64,000 nucleotides of DNA from the NCBI RefSeq assembly GCF_017833255.1, contig NZ_JAFIBU010000001.1:3446001-3510000 (forward strand), in the 5' to 3' direction. Both the position numbers and the translations under genes were made by a program. The notes below the pieces were generated by a model, which worked only from the letters and a program-made list of their open reading frames with translations, did no database searches and had not been told where the DNA came from. This document shows, piece after piece, positions 10,158 to 19,039 of the stretch (position 1 is the stretch's first letter; each line of letters starts with the position of its first letter). Origin of the DNA: Paenibacillus sp. PvR098 (GTDB lineage Bacteria; Bacillota; Bacilli; Paenibacillales; NBRC-103111).

Positions 10158-11108
10158 ATGTATAGCGACAAAATGAAGATTTTTTCGGGTTCGTCCAATC
10201 CGAAATTGGCGGAGCGCATTTGTAAGGAGCTTGGCGTGCCGCTCGGTCAGATCAAGCTGTCCCGTTTCAAGAGCGGGGAAATCTACTGTCTCTATGAAGA
10301 AAGCATCCGGAACTGCGACGTATTCTTGGTGCAGACCTTTTCCCATTCGATCAACGAGAATTTCATGGAGCTTCTCGTGATGATGGACGCCGCCAAACGG
10401 GCATCGGCGAGAACGATCAACCTTGTCGTTCCTTACTATGGTTATTCCCGCCAAGAGCGTAAAGCCGCTCCCCGTGAACCGATCTCGGCTAAGCTGGTGG
10501 CAGACCTGCTGACGGCAGCGGGTGCGGATCGTGTCATCACGATCGATCTGCATGCACCGGCGATTCAAGGCTTTTTCAATATTCCGGTGGACCATTTGAC
10601 GGCGCTGGATTTGATCAGTGATTATATTAAGAAGAAAAACATTCCGAACCCGATTATCGTTTCTCCTGATGCGGGACGGGCAACGACGGCGGAGAAAATG
10701 GCCAACATTCTCGATGCGCCGTTCGCAATGATGATCAAGAAAAGACCCGCGCATAATGAAGCGGTGATCACGCATGTCATCGGCGAAGTTGAAGGAAGAA
10801 CGCCGATCATCATTGAGGATTTGATCGACACGGGAACGACGATCGTCAATGTTGTTGAAGGCCTTAAGGAGCGAGGAGCGAACGACGCTTACGTGTGCGC
10901 AACTCACCCGGTGTTCTCGGGACCGGCGCTGCTGCGTCTGGACCATCCGAACATCAAAGAGTGTGTCATCACCGACTCCATCGCCATACCGGATGACCAT
11001 TCGTCCAGATTCCAAGTGCTGACTGTCGCCAATTTGCTGTCGGATGCCATTAATATTATTATGTCCGGAGGATCGCTCAGTTCATTGTTTAAATACGGCG
11101 GCGTATAA
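10158..11108 (+). CDS. prs: Ribose-phosphate pyrophosphokinase
   Basis: PRPP synthetase (316 aa). Visible are the flexible loop with Y-Y-G-Y-S-R-Q-E-R, the divalent-cation/ribose-phosphate segment V-S-P-D-A-G-R and the PRPP-binding loop E-D-L-I-D-T-G-T-T. It diverges from textbook Prs at several places (for example Y-S-D-K-M-K-I-F-S-G-S-S at the N-terminus), so it may be a second paralogue. Its position after the his genes fits supply of PRPP to HisG. A GGAGG ribosome site precedes the ATG. Confidence 0.9.
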   Translation: MYSDKMKIFSGSSNPKLAERICKELGVPLGQIKLSRFKSGEIYCLYEESIRNCDVFLVQTFSHSINENFMELLVMMDAAKRASARTINLVVPYYGYSRQERKAAPREPISAKLVADLLTAAGADRVITIDLHAPAIQGFFNIPVDHLTALDLISDYIKKKNIPNPIIVSPDAGRATTAEKMANILDAPFAMMIKKRPAHNEAVITHVIGEVEGRTPIIIEDLIDTGTTIVNVVEGLKERGANDAYVCATHPVFSGPALLRLDHPNIKECVITDSIAIPDDHSSRFQVLTVANLLSDAINIIMSGGSLSSLFKYGGV

Positions 11109-11128
11109 TTCATTTTAATGATTTACCA

Positions 11129-11168
11129 GATGACCCCTACGAACAGGATCTTACGGTTTGGGGTCATC
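11129..11168 (+). terminator. Hairpin after prs
   Basis: GATGACCCC at 11129-11137 is complementary to GGGGTCATC at 11160-11168 with a 22-nt loop. The T-tract after it is short (TTGTGGT), so it is a moderate terminator candidate. Confidence 0.5.
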
Positions 11169-11282
11169 TTGTGGTATACTTAAGAATCATTATTAACTCC
11201 GGCGATTGAGAGAGTGCCTTGCGAATCACGTTCAGGAAGGGTTTCTCATGAATTCCGGTCGGGTCATGGAGGTGCCTTATTA

Positions 11283-13022
11283 ATGGAAAAGAAAAAACGT
11301 GCGATGCCCAAGCACAGCAATGTCGTACCGATGAAGATGGATGCCACGTTCTTTTTCGAAAAAGCCGTTCAGTCCTTGGACCGTTATCATTATGATAAGG
11401 CATTGAAGTATTTTCGTCGCGCGGCCGAATATGAGCCGGAAAATCCGGTGAATCACTGCAACTTGGCCGGGCTTCTGTCCGAGATGGGAAATTATGAGGA
11501 ATCCAACCGCATTTTGCAGCATGTGCTTGAACGAATCGATCCTTCGATGACGGAATGCTATTTTTATATGGCGAACAATTTTGCAAATATGGAGAACTAT
11601 GAATCGGCTGAGGAAGCGATTATTCATTACTTGGAGAATGATCCGAACGGACAGTTTTTAGAAGAATCCGAGGAAATGATGGAGCTGCTAAGCTATGAGC
11701 TCGACCGACCTACCAAGCTGACGACGATCAAGAGCCAGGAAGGGCTGTTCGAGCACGACCGGGCCCGTTCGATGCTGGAAGAAGGCCGATTCTCAGAAGC
11801 CGTTCGGGTGCTGGAGAAGATTATTCGCAAGCATCCCGATTTCATGGCCGCACGCAATAACCTGGCTTTGGCCTACTATTATATGGGGCACTTCGAGAAG
11901 TCTGTCGATATGATTGGCCAAGTGCTGGAGCTGGAACCAGGCAATTTGCACGCCTTGTGCAATCTGGCGATATTCTATCAGCACTTTGGTGATATAGAGA
12001 ATTTGTCCGGGCTGCTTGAGATGCTTCGCAAAACCTATCCTTTCCATCAGGAGCATGCGTTTAAGCTCGCCACAACGATGGGGATTCTAAGCGAGCATGA
12101 GAAAGCGTATCTGCTGTTCAAGCGTCTTTTGAAGAACGGGGAAGTAGGTCTCGATCCCTCCCTGTGTCACTATACCGCCGTGGCCGCATACAATACGGGG
12201 CGTTATGAGGAAGCGGAGCGTTGGTGGCGGCAGGCCGAGAAGTTCGATCCGGGTTCGGAAATTCCAAAGTTTTATTTGAATTTGCTCAAGAAGAATTGGG
12301 ACGAATCGGTGAAGCCATCTGTAAGCTATCATTATCATCTGCCGTTTGAGGAACAATTCCGGGGAGTGGAGCGTTCGGAGAACGGCATGCCGGAGCACCT
12401 GAAGCGCGATCCGTTGGTGCGTTCATCCTTTTTCTGGGCGCTGCGGCACGGGGATACCCATACAAAGCTGCAGGTCATTCAAGCGTTTGGCTTGATCGCG
12501 GACGATGAAGTGAAGGATGCGCTTCTCGAATTTATCGGACAACCGAACGAAGATGACTATCTGAAAAAGGTAGCCATCTTCGTGCTTCGGAGTATCGGTG
12601 TGAAGGAACCACTGACGGCGGTGCTGGAGGGAAGTCAGACCACGGTCGCGCCATCGCCCTTTGCCCCGGGACTTCCGATTTGGGAGCCCAAATGGCAGCA
12701 GGTGATGGAGACGGCGATGCGGCATATGTTCCGCCGCTATGATATGGTGCAGCAGTACGATTTACAAACCCTCTGGGTAGAATACTTATCCAGAGTATTT
12801 CCGAGCGTGCCCAAAATCACCAAAGTCGAGGGCTGGGCAGCCGCGCTGGAATACTTGATTGCGAAGATGCACCGCCGTCCCGTCAGCTATCAGGAAACGG
12901 CGGAACGCTATGGTGTATCGGTGGCTACGGTCAGCAAGAACGCGAAAATGATTGATGAAGCCTGCGGACTAAAAGAAAAGATGGATGCCATCTTCAACAA
13001 GTTTGCAAGCCTGGAGTCCTAA
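11283..13022 (+). CDS. TPR-repeat protein (YvcD-like) with C-terminal HTH-like segment
   Basis: 579-aa protein with multiple tetratricopeptide repeats across residues about 15-360 (for example A-L-K-Y-F-R-R-A-A-E-Y-E-P-E-N-P and A-R-N-N-L-A-L-A-Y-Y-Y-M-G). A HEAT-like helical stretch follows, and near the C-terminus Y-Q-E-T-A-E-R-Y-G-V-S-V-A-T-V-S resembles a helix-turn-helix. Synteny with yvcD before trxB supports orthology. The ATG at 11283 is preceded by GGAGGTG at 11268-11274. TPRs imply protein-protein contacts; the partner is unknown. Confidence 0.85.
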   Translation: MEKKKRAMPKHSNVVPMKMDATFFFEKAVQSLDRYHYDKALKYFRRAAEYEPENPVNHCNLAGLLSEMGNYEESNRILQHVLERIDPSMTECYFYMANNFANMENYESAEEAIIHYLENDPNGQFLEESEEMMELLSYELDRPTKLTTIKSQEGLFEHDRARSMLEEGRFSEAVRVLEKIIRKHPDFMAARNNLALAYYYMGHFEKSVDMIGQVLELEPGNLHALCNLAIFYQHFGDIENLSGLLEMLRKTYPFHQEHAFKLATTMGILSEHEKAYLLFKRLLKNGEVGLDPSLCHYTAVAAYNTGRYEEAERWWRQAEKFDPGSEIPKFYLNLLKKNWDESVKPSVSYHYHLPFEEQFRGVERSENGMPEHLKRDPLVRSSFFWALRHGDTHTKLQVIQAFGLIADDEVKDALLEFIGQPNEDDYLKKVAIFVLRSIGVKEPLTAVLEGSQTTVAPSPFAPGLPIWEPKWQQVMETAMRHMFRRYDMVQQYDLQTLWVEYLSRVFPSVPKITKVEGWAAALEYLIAKMHRRPVSYQETAERYGVSVATVSKNAKMIDEACGLKEKMDAIFNKFASLES

Positions 13023-13108
13023 GATTAATATAAGGTATAGAAAAATACGCTGACAACCAGCCGTAAGAAAGCGGCTCAGCAGTTGCAGTCGATTGGGAGG
13101 AAACCATA

Positions 13109-14056
13109 ATGTACAAATCAATCGTAATCGGAACCGGCCCTGCCGGATTGACAGCAGCCATTTACTTGGCACGCGCCAACCTAAACCCGCTCATTATCGA
13201 AGGTCCGGAGCCGGGTGGCCAGCTTACGACAACAACCGATGTGGAAAATTTCCCAGGGTTTCCTGAAGGCATTATGGGGCCGGAATTGATGGCCAACATG
13301 CGCAAGCAAGCAGAACGCTTCGGCGCTGAGTTCAAAACCGGTTGGGTAAATAAAGTGGATCTTTCCGAACGTCCATTCAAGCTCAATGTAGAAGGACTTG
13401 GTGACATTGTAGCGGAATCGCTGATCATCTCCACGGGTGCGTCGGCGAAGCTGCTCGGTATTAAGAACGAGAAGGAAAGTATGGGACGCGGCGTTAGCAC
13501 CTGCGCAACCTGCGACGGCTTTTTCTTCCGCGGCAAGAAGATTATCGTGGTCGGCGGTGGCGACTCGGCGATGGAAGAAGCAAACTTTCTGACACGATTT
13601 GCAACAGAAGTGCGTGTTGTCAACCGCAGAGACGAACTGCGCGCTTCCAAAATCATGCAGGATCGCGCGCGTGAGAACGAAAAGATTGCTTGGAGCTTGA
13701 ACCGTACGCCGCTGGAGGTCATATCTGGCGATAAAGGCGTTACCGGTCTGAAAGTGAAGAACAACGAAACCGGTCAAGAAGAAATTATCGAAACCGACGG
13801 CATTTTCGTAGCGATCGGCCATAAGCCGAATACGGATTTCCTCGACGGGCAAATCGTAACTGACGAAGTGGGCTACATTCTCGCGAAGCCGGGTTCATCC
13901 TTGACGAACGTGGAAGGCGTATTCGCCTGCGGCGACGTACAGGACAGCAAATATCGCCAAGCGATTACGGCTGCCGGCAGCGGTTGTATGGCTGCTCTGG
14001 ATTGCGAAAAGTTTCTTGAGGGACATATGGTGCACGATTGGAGCAAGTCTCTCTAA
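13109..14056 (+). CDS. trxB: Thioredoxin reductase
   Basis: FAD- and NADPH-dependent disulfide reductase (315 aa). The FAD-binding G-T-G-P-A-G is at the N-terminus, the redox-active C-A-T-C in the middle, the NADPH-binding G-G-G-D-S-A just after it, and the C-terminal FAD motif F-A-C-G-D-V. GGAGG precedes the ATG. Followed by a good terminator. Confidence 0.96.
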   Translation: MYKSIVIGTGPAGLTAAIYLARANLNPLIIEGPEPGGQLTTTTDVENFPGFPEGIMGPELMANMRKQAERFGAEFKTGWVNKVDLSERPFKLNVEGLGDIVAESLIISTGASAKLLGIKNEKESMGRGVSTCATCDGFFFRGKKIIVVGGGDSAMEEANFLTRFATEVRVVNRRDELRASKIMQDRARENEKIAWSLNRTPLEVISGDKGVTGLKVKNNETGQEEIIETDGIFVAIGHKPNTDFLDGQIVTDEVGYILAKPGSSLTNVEGVFACGDVQDSKYRQAITAAGSGCMAALDCEKFLEGHMVHDWSKSL

Positions 14057-14063
14057 TCGATTG

Positions 14064-14093
14064 AACGTGGAACTTTGGTTCCGCGTTTTTTTT
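14064..14093 (+). terminator. Rho-independent terminator after trxB
   Basis: Stem AACGTGGAAC / GTTCCGCGTT (one G-T pair) around a 4-nt loop TTTG, followed by a run of T. Confidence 0.85.
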
Positions 14094-14106
14094 CTTTGGC
14101 CCTATC

Positions 14107-14135
14107 TTGACCTCTTGTATAGGTTGGCTTATAGT
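14107..14135 (+). promoter_or_regulatory. Candidate promoter for glcK-rapZ-yvcK-whiA
   Basis: TTGACC at 14107-14112, 17-bp spacer, TATAGT at 14130-14135; located between the trxB terminator and glcK. Confidence 0.6.
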
Positions 14136-14238
14136 TGGAACAAGAGACAATGCATATGGACCGAGAAGCGTTATATTATAAGGTATTCCGAGGTCATGTG
14201 AAGATATAGATGGCAATCTTGTATGAGGTGATTAAGAA

Positions 14239-15189
14239 GTGGGACATCAAGTATACGTTGGAGTCGATTTGGGAGGTACCACAATTAAGGTTGGTTTGTG
14301 TGATGAGCAGGGCAAACTGCTGCTCTCGTACGAAGGCCCGACCGGTACCGAACACGGCGCCGACGTGGTGCTGGAGAATATCGCACAGTATGTGCGCAAG
14401 CTGGTGGCCGAGTCCGCCTACGAGTGGGATCAGGTTGGTGGAATTGGAGCGGGAATTGCCGGATTTATGGATATTTCCGAAGGCTTCATTAAGCTTTCTC
14501 CGAACCTGGGCTGGCGCAATGTACCTGTGAAAAAAATCCTTGAAGAAAAGCTTGGCAAAACTGTGAAAATTGACAATGACGCCAATGTTGCCGCCCTCGG
14601 CGAAGCATGGGCCGGCGCAGGCGAAAATATCCCAAATGTCGTTTGCTATACTCTTGGAACGGGTGTCGGCGGTGGGATCATCATTCATAGCCGAATTTAC
14701 CAAGGCTTTAATGGTATGGCCGGCGAGCTGGGGCATATGGTTGTTGTTCCGGACCTGGAGGCCATCGATTGCGGGTGCGGCAAAAAAGGCTGCTTGGAGA
14801 CTGTTTCTTCAGCAACGGGGATCATCCGTATGGCGAAAGAAGCGGTGGAACGAGGCGAGCATACTTCTTTGGCTCTCGTGGAGAACATCATGGCCAAGGA
14901 CGTGTTCGATGCAGCCAAAACCGGTGACGAAACGGCGCTGCGTATTATTAACCGTGCTGCCTTGTATCTCGGCAAATCAATGGCTGCAGTATCCGTCATC
15001 TTGAACCCTCAGCGGTTCATCGTCGGTGGAGGGGTATCCAAAGCGGGCGACATCCTATTTGACGCTATTCGTAAATACTACAGAGAGTACGCTCAAGAAA
15101 CCGCACAGGAAGGCGTGGACATCGTCCCGGCCGTTCTGGGTAACGATGCCGGTGTTGTTGGTGCCGCAGGTCTCAATCTGCGGGGATAG
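14239..15189 (+). CDS. glcK: ROK-family glucokinase
   Basis: ATP-dependent glucose kinase (316 aa) of the ROK family. The phosphate-binding G-V-D-L-G-G-T-T-I-K-V-G is at residues about 7-18, catalytic N-D-A-N near the middle, T-L-G-T-G-V-G-G-G-I and the zinc motif C-G-C-G-K-K-G-C-L-E. GTG start with GAGGTGAT 6 nt upstream. It occupies the place where Bacillus subtilis has the NUDIX gene yvcI, between trxB and rapZ. Confidence 0.9.
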   Translation: MGHQVYVGVDLGGTTIKVGLCDEQGKLLLSYEGPTGTEHGADVVLENIAQYVRKLVAESAYEWDQVGGIGAGIAGFMDISEGFIKLSPNLGWRNVPVKKILEEKLGKTVKIDNDANVAALGEAWAGAGENIPNVVCYTLGTGVGGGIIIHSRIYQGFNGMAGELGHMVVVPDLEAIDCGCGKKGCLETVSSATGIIRMAKEAVERGEHTSLALVENIMAKDVFDAAKTGDETALRIINRAALYLGKSMAAVSVILNPQRFIVGGGVSKAGDILFDAIRKYYREYAQETAQEGVDIVPAVLGNDAGVVGAAGLNLRG

Positions 15190-15242
15190 CTCCGAGCCGA
15201 TCCGTCCTTCGGGTCTTCTGAGCACGGAAGGAGAAGAACCCC

Positions 15243-16142
15243 ATGGAAAATATACAAACCCTCGGTAAACTGGTTATTATCACAGGCATGTCCGGAGCTG
15301 GTAAAACGATTGCGGTGCAGAGCTTGGAGGACTTGGGTTTTTTCTGCGTGGATAACCTTCCTCCGATTTTGATTCCAAAATTTGCCGAGTTGATTGAGCA
15401 GTCCAAAGGTAGAATCGGCAAAGTTGCGCTTGTGATCGATCTCCGTGGCCGTGAGTTCTTCACTTCGCTGTCGGAATCGCTTCGATATATTAATGAAAAC
15501 TACACGTTAACTCACGAAATATTGTTCCTCGATGCGACGGACTCCGTTCTGGTTCAAAGGTATAAGGAAAGCCGGCGCAAGCATCCTCTCGCTCCGACAG
15601 GTGCCCCGCTTGAAGGGATCCAGCAAGAGCGGAAGCTGCTGGAAGAGTTAAAAGGTCACGCCACCCAAGTCATCGACAGCAGTACGTTGAAGCCCGCCCA
15701 ACTTAAAGAGAAGATCGTGTCTCGTTTCACCAATCTGGAGGTAGGCGGCATATCTATAAATGTAATCTCATTTGGCTTTAAATACGGAATTCCGATTGAT
15801 GCCGATTTGATCTTTGACGTGCGTTTTTTGCCCAACCCGCATTATGTCGATAACTTACGTCCGAACACCGGCCAGGATCCCGAAGTGTATGATTATGTTA
15901 TGAAATGGACGGAGACGCAGGAGTTTCTGGCGAAGCTTCTCGATATGCTGCATTTCCTCGTTCCGCAGTACAAAAAGGAAGGCAAGAGTCAGGTCGTCGT
16001 CGGTATTGGTTGTACCGGCGGTAAGCACCGCTCGGTTGCTATTGCGGAATACTTAGGTAAAATGATGGGTAATAGCGAAACGGAGGTTATCAGAATCACT
16101 CACCGGGATTCGGAACGAGATCGGGTTGAGGTGAAGAGATGA
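15243..16142 (+). CDS. rapZ: RNase adapter / nucleotide-binding protein RapZ (YvcJ)
   Basis: 299-aa P-loop protein with Walker A G-M-S-G-A-G-K-T near residues 13-20, D-L-R-G-R-E-F-F, and the conserved C-terminal [10 protein letters not shown]. In Gram-negatives RapZ targets GlmZ to RNase E; in Bacillus YvcJ is a nucleotide-hydrolysing protein of less clear role. ATG has AGGAG upstream. The stop overlaps yvcK by 4 bp. Confidence 0.95.
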   Translation: MENIQTLGKLVIITGMSGAGKTIAVQSLEDLGFFCVDNLPPILIPKFAELIEQSKGRIGKVALVIDLRGREFFTSLSESLRYINENYTLTHEILFLDATDSVLVQRYKESRRKHPLAPTGAPLEGIQQERKLLEELKGHATQVIDSSTLKPAQLKEKIVSRFTNLEVGGISINVISFGFKYGIPIDADLIFDVRFLPNPHYVDNLRPNTGQDPEVYDYVMKWTETQEFLAKLLDMLHFLVPQYKKEGKSQVVVGIGCTGGKHRSVAIAEYLGKMMGNSETEVIRITHRDSERDRVEVKR

Positions 16143-17128
16143 CACTTGTCCACGAAAGAGAAAACTACAGGCCGCGTATTGTTGTCATTGGTGGGGGAAC
16201 GGGCCTGTCGGTGATGCTTCGCGGACTAAAACTGAAGCCCATGGATATTACGGCTATCGTTACTGTAGCTGATGACGGAGGGAGCTCGGGTATTTTGCGT
16301 TCCGAGCTTGAGATAATCCCCCCCGGCGATATTCGCAATGTGTTGACTGCGCTGGCGGATGTGGAGCCGCTGCTCGGTCAATTGCTCGAATATCGTTTTG
16401 ATAAAGGGAATGGATTGGCCGGACACAGTTTGGGTAATCTAATGTTGGCTGCAATGCGAGATATTACCGGAGATTTCGTCACCGGTGTGCGGGAGTTGAG
16501 CCGTGTACTGGCCGTTCGCGGCCGTGTTCTTCCGGCTTCCGACCAATCGATTGTGCTTAAAGCGGAGATGGAGGACGGTACCTTCGTGGAGGGTGAGTCA
16601 AAGATCCCGCTAGCGGGTGGCGTCATCCGTCGTGTATCCATCGAGCCGGCCGACGTACGTGCCCTTCCGGAAGCTCTGGAGGCTCTTCGGCAGGCAGATG
16701 CTATTCTGGTAGGTCCGGGGAGTTTATATACCAGCATTTTGCCGAATTTATTGGTACCGGAAATCGCCGAGACGATTCTGTCATCCAATGCGCTGAAGAT
16801 ATTTATTTGTAATGTGATGACCCAACCCGGGGAAACGGATGACTACAAAGTCAGCGATCATTTGAAAGCGGTTCGAGATCATGTCGGGCACGATTTATTC
16901 GATTATGTCATTGTGAACAATGAAGAGATTCCCGTAAAGATACAGAACAGATATGCCGAACAAGGCGCGAAAGTCGTGCAGCTAGATCTGGATGAAGTGA
17001 TGAAGCAAGGCTACAAGGTGATCGCCGACCGTCTCGTCTTGTTCCGAACTTATTTGCGACACGATGCGGAAAAGCTAAGTCAGCACATTTATCAACTGGT
17101 GGAGAGCTGGATGTTCAAGAAGAGGTGA
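16139..17128 (+). CDS. yvcK: Gluconeogenesis factor YvcK
   Basis: 329-aa CofD-like protein; the [10 protein letters not shown] nucleotide-binding motif is near the N-terminus, followed by V-A-D-D-G-G-S-S-G and P-P-G-D-I-R-N. In Bacillus YvcK is needed on gluconeogenic carbon sources and for cell-shape control and binds UDP-sugars. Overlaps both rapZ and, by a few bases, the region before whiA, so translation is coupled. Confidence 0.95.
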   Translation: MTLVHERENYRPRIVVIGGGTGLSVMLRGLKLKPMDITAIVTVADDGGSSGILRSELEIIPPGDIRNVLTALADVEPLLGQLLEYRFDKGNGLAGHSLGNLMLAAMRDITGDFVTGVRELSRVLAVRGRVLPASDQSIVLKAEMEDGTFVEGESKIPLAGGVIRRVSIEPADVRALPEALEALRQADAILVGPGSLYTSILPNLLVPEIAETILSSNALKIFICNVMTQPGETDDYKVSDHLKAVRDHVGHDLFDYVIVNNEEIPVKIQNRYAEQGAKVVQLDLDEVMKQGYKVIADRLVLFRTYLRHDAEKLSQHIYQLVESWMFKKR

Positions 17129-17133
17129 TTACC

Positions 17134-18063
17134 ATGTCCTTCGCCGCCCAAACGAAAAAAGAGCTAACTCTGATGGAATCGGAGCGCTGCTGCGAGAAGG
17201 CGGAGCTGTCGGCCCTCATTCGTATGAATGGTGCTGTGCAGGTTTCCAGCCAGAAAATTGTACTGGATGTCTCAACGGAGAACGCTGCGATCGCAAGGCG
17301 AATTTATTCTCTTCTCAAAAAATCGTTTCAGGTGCACACGGAGCTACTGGTCCGCAAAAAAATGAGGCTTAAGAAGAACAACGTATATATTGTGCGTGTT
17401 CCCAATCAGGTGCAGGAGATTTTGAAGGAGCTGCAGATCGTCTCCGAGGGTTTCCTTTTCACTCCGGGCATAGAATCGGATATTATTAAAAGAGGCTGCT
17501 GCAAACGGGCTTATCTGCGGGGAGCTTTCCTCGCGGGAGGATCCGTCAACAATCCGGAGGGTTCCTCGTATCATTTGGAAATTTATTCGATGTATGAAGA
17601 GCACTGCCAATCATTGTGCCGATTGGCCAATGAATTTGATCTGAATGCCCGCTGTATAGAGCGGAAAAAGGGTTTTGTTCTTTATATCAAGGAAGGCGAG
17701 AAAATCATTGAATTTCTAAGCTTAATTGGGGCGCATCAGGCTTTACTGCGGTTTGAGGATGTGCGTATTATGAAGGACATGCGAAATTCCGTGAATCGGC
17801 TGGTCAATTGTGAAACGGCCAATTTGAACAAAACCATAGGTGCAGCAGTGCGGCAGATCGATAATATTCGGCTTTTGCAAAAAGAGCTCGGTCTCAATAA
17901 TTTGCCGGATAAGCTTCGGGAGGTTGCGGAGATCCGTTTGAAGCATCCCGATATGAATCTGAAAGAAGTCGGTGACCTGCTGAAGGGTCAAGTCAGTAAA
18001 TCCGGTGTCAATCATCGTTTAAGAAAAATTGATGAACTCGCAGAAAAACTGCGGAAAACCTGA
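17134..18063 (+). CDS. whiA: Sporulation/division regulator WhiA
   Basis: 309-aa protein combining an N-terminal LAGLIDADG-homing-endonuclease-like fold ([16 protein letters not shown] region) and a C-terminal helix-turn-helix (L-K-E-V-G-D-L-L-K region). No endonuclease activity is known for WhiA; it binds DNA and affects division and chromosome segregation. The ATG at 17134 is chosen over GTG at 17125 because GAGGTG lies 7-8 nt upstream and M-S-F-A matches the family N-terminus. Confidence 0.94.
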   Translation: MSFAAQTKKELTLMESERCCEKAELSALIRMNGAVQVSSQKIVLDVSTENAAIARRIYSLLKKSFQVHTELLVRKKMRLKKNNVYIVRVPNQVQEILKELQIVSEGFLFTPGIESDIIKRGCCKRAYLRGAFLAGGSVNNPEGSSYHLEIYSMYEEHCQSLCRLANEFDLNARCIERKKGFVLYIKEGEKIIEFLSLIGAHQALLRFEDVRIMKDMRNSVNRLVNCETANLNKTIGAAVRQIDNIRLLQKELGLNNLPDKLREVAEIRLKHPDMNLKEVGDLLKGQVSKSGVNHRLRKIDELAEKLRKT

Positions 18064-18169
18064 CGAAACTTGACCAAATGTAGATTTTTTGTGTAAGTTT
18101 TCAAAATTTCTAGTGTAAACTGCCGAAAAATGATATAATGATTGACAAATCGAATTGTAACGATTGTAA

Positions 18170-18197
18170 ACGGAAACAGCCTAAGTGAGGCTTCCGT
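18170..18197 (+). other. Leader hairpin upstream of the Crh-like gene
   Basis: ACGGAA-ACA-GCCT / AGGC-TTCCGT inverted repeat in the 250-bp gap between whiA and the HPr-like gene; a TATAAT is seen at about 18134. Likely in the 5' untranslated region of the HPr-like gene. Confidence 0.4.
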
Positions 18198-18312
18198 TCT
18201 GGATCGTTTCGGAATACCGTCTTTCCTTGATGGGACGGTGAATTCATTTACTCTTAGGGCGTTCTGCCCTTCATCCTTTGGGAATTTAAAGATTGTAGGG
18301 GGTATTGGTTGC

Positions 18313-18582
18313 ATGTCGAGACGCCCAGTAGTCGTCAAATTAAAAACAGGCCTTCATGCCAGACCGGCGGCACTTTTCGTGCAAGAAGCGAATAAGTTTT
18401 CTTCGGAAATTTTTGTGGAGAAGGACGAGAAAAAAGTGAATGCCAAGAGCATCATGGGGATTATGAGCCTCGCGATCAGCACAGGGACTGAAGTGCACAT
18501 AAGTGCAGAAGGTTCGGACGCAGAACAGGCTGTGACCGCGTTAGTTACATTGGTGAGCAAAGAGGAATTGGAAAACCAATAA
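18313..18582 (+). CDS. crh: HPr-family phosphocarrier, Crh-type locus but with His15
   Basis: 89-aa HPr-fold protein in the crh position after whiA. It follows Crh closely (K-L-K-T-G-L-x-A-R-P-A-A-L-F-V-Q-E-A-N and K-V-N-A-K-S-I-M-G-x-M-S-L-A). Ser46, the HPr kinase site, is present. Position 15 is His, the PTS phosphorylation site, where classical Crh has Gln. By sequence it could therefore act both as CcpA corepressor (Ser46-P) and as PTS phosphocarrier. The ATG at 18313 has a GGGGG about 11 nt upstream. The symbol reflects locus and overall similarity, not proven function. Confidence 0.85.
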   Translation: MSRRPVVVKLKTGLHARPAALFVQEANKFSSEIFVEKDEKKVNAKSIMGIMSLAISTGTEVHISAEGSDAEQAVTALVTLVSKEELENQ

Positions 18583-18593
18583 TAACAGCTATG

Positions 18594-18617
18594 GCTTCCG
18601 ATAAGGAAGCTTTTTTT
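18594..18617 (+). terminator. Rho-independent terminator after crh
   Basis: GCTTCC-GATAA-GGAAGC followed by seven T. Confidence 0.9.
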
Positions 18618-18618
18618 C

Positions 18619-19039
18619 TTCAGCGGCTCTCTCTTCCGTTTCAATGGTACAAGCAGAGATAATACAGGAAAGAGCGCAACCTTTTTTCGGGCAGCGCGTC
18701 TATATAGACGTGTCTTATGCCGGAAAAGGTTTTTTCTGTTGTTCAATAACATCAGTACATGTAAGCTGTATCCAAAGGATCTCTTTTTGGATGGCTGAAG
18801 GAAAAAACCTCCCGCTTGCAAAGCGGGGTTTGCTCTGCAATCTTGTAGTTCCGGCATCTTAGAAAAGACTTCGATGAGAAGTTTTTCTACAGATAAAGAA
18901 AGTATAAATTTTGCAGCGAAGTCAGACGCTTTCTTTATCACAAGAAAACCTGTTTTTGCATCGCGGCCTCAAAGCATGGTTGGCCTAGTTTGTGGTTTTC
19001 TTACGACACCAGAAGAGCTGCATAAAGAGGAGTAGAAAG
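18619..19039. other. Gene-free stretch with nested inverted repeats
   Basis: No convincing gene in 421 bp. Two inverted repeats stand out: GATAAAGAAAG (18892-18902) with CTTTCTTTATC (18929-18939), and AAGAAAACC (18942-18950) with GGTTTTCTT (18994-19002). A weaker one lies at 18861-18888. They sit immediately upstream of the secreted protein gene and may form alternative leader structures. Confidence 0.5.

Noticed and set aside
18354..18941. 195-codon minus-strand frame
   Set aside because: It runs through crh, its terminator and inverted repeats; no ribosome site and no family-like sequence.
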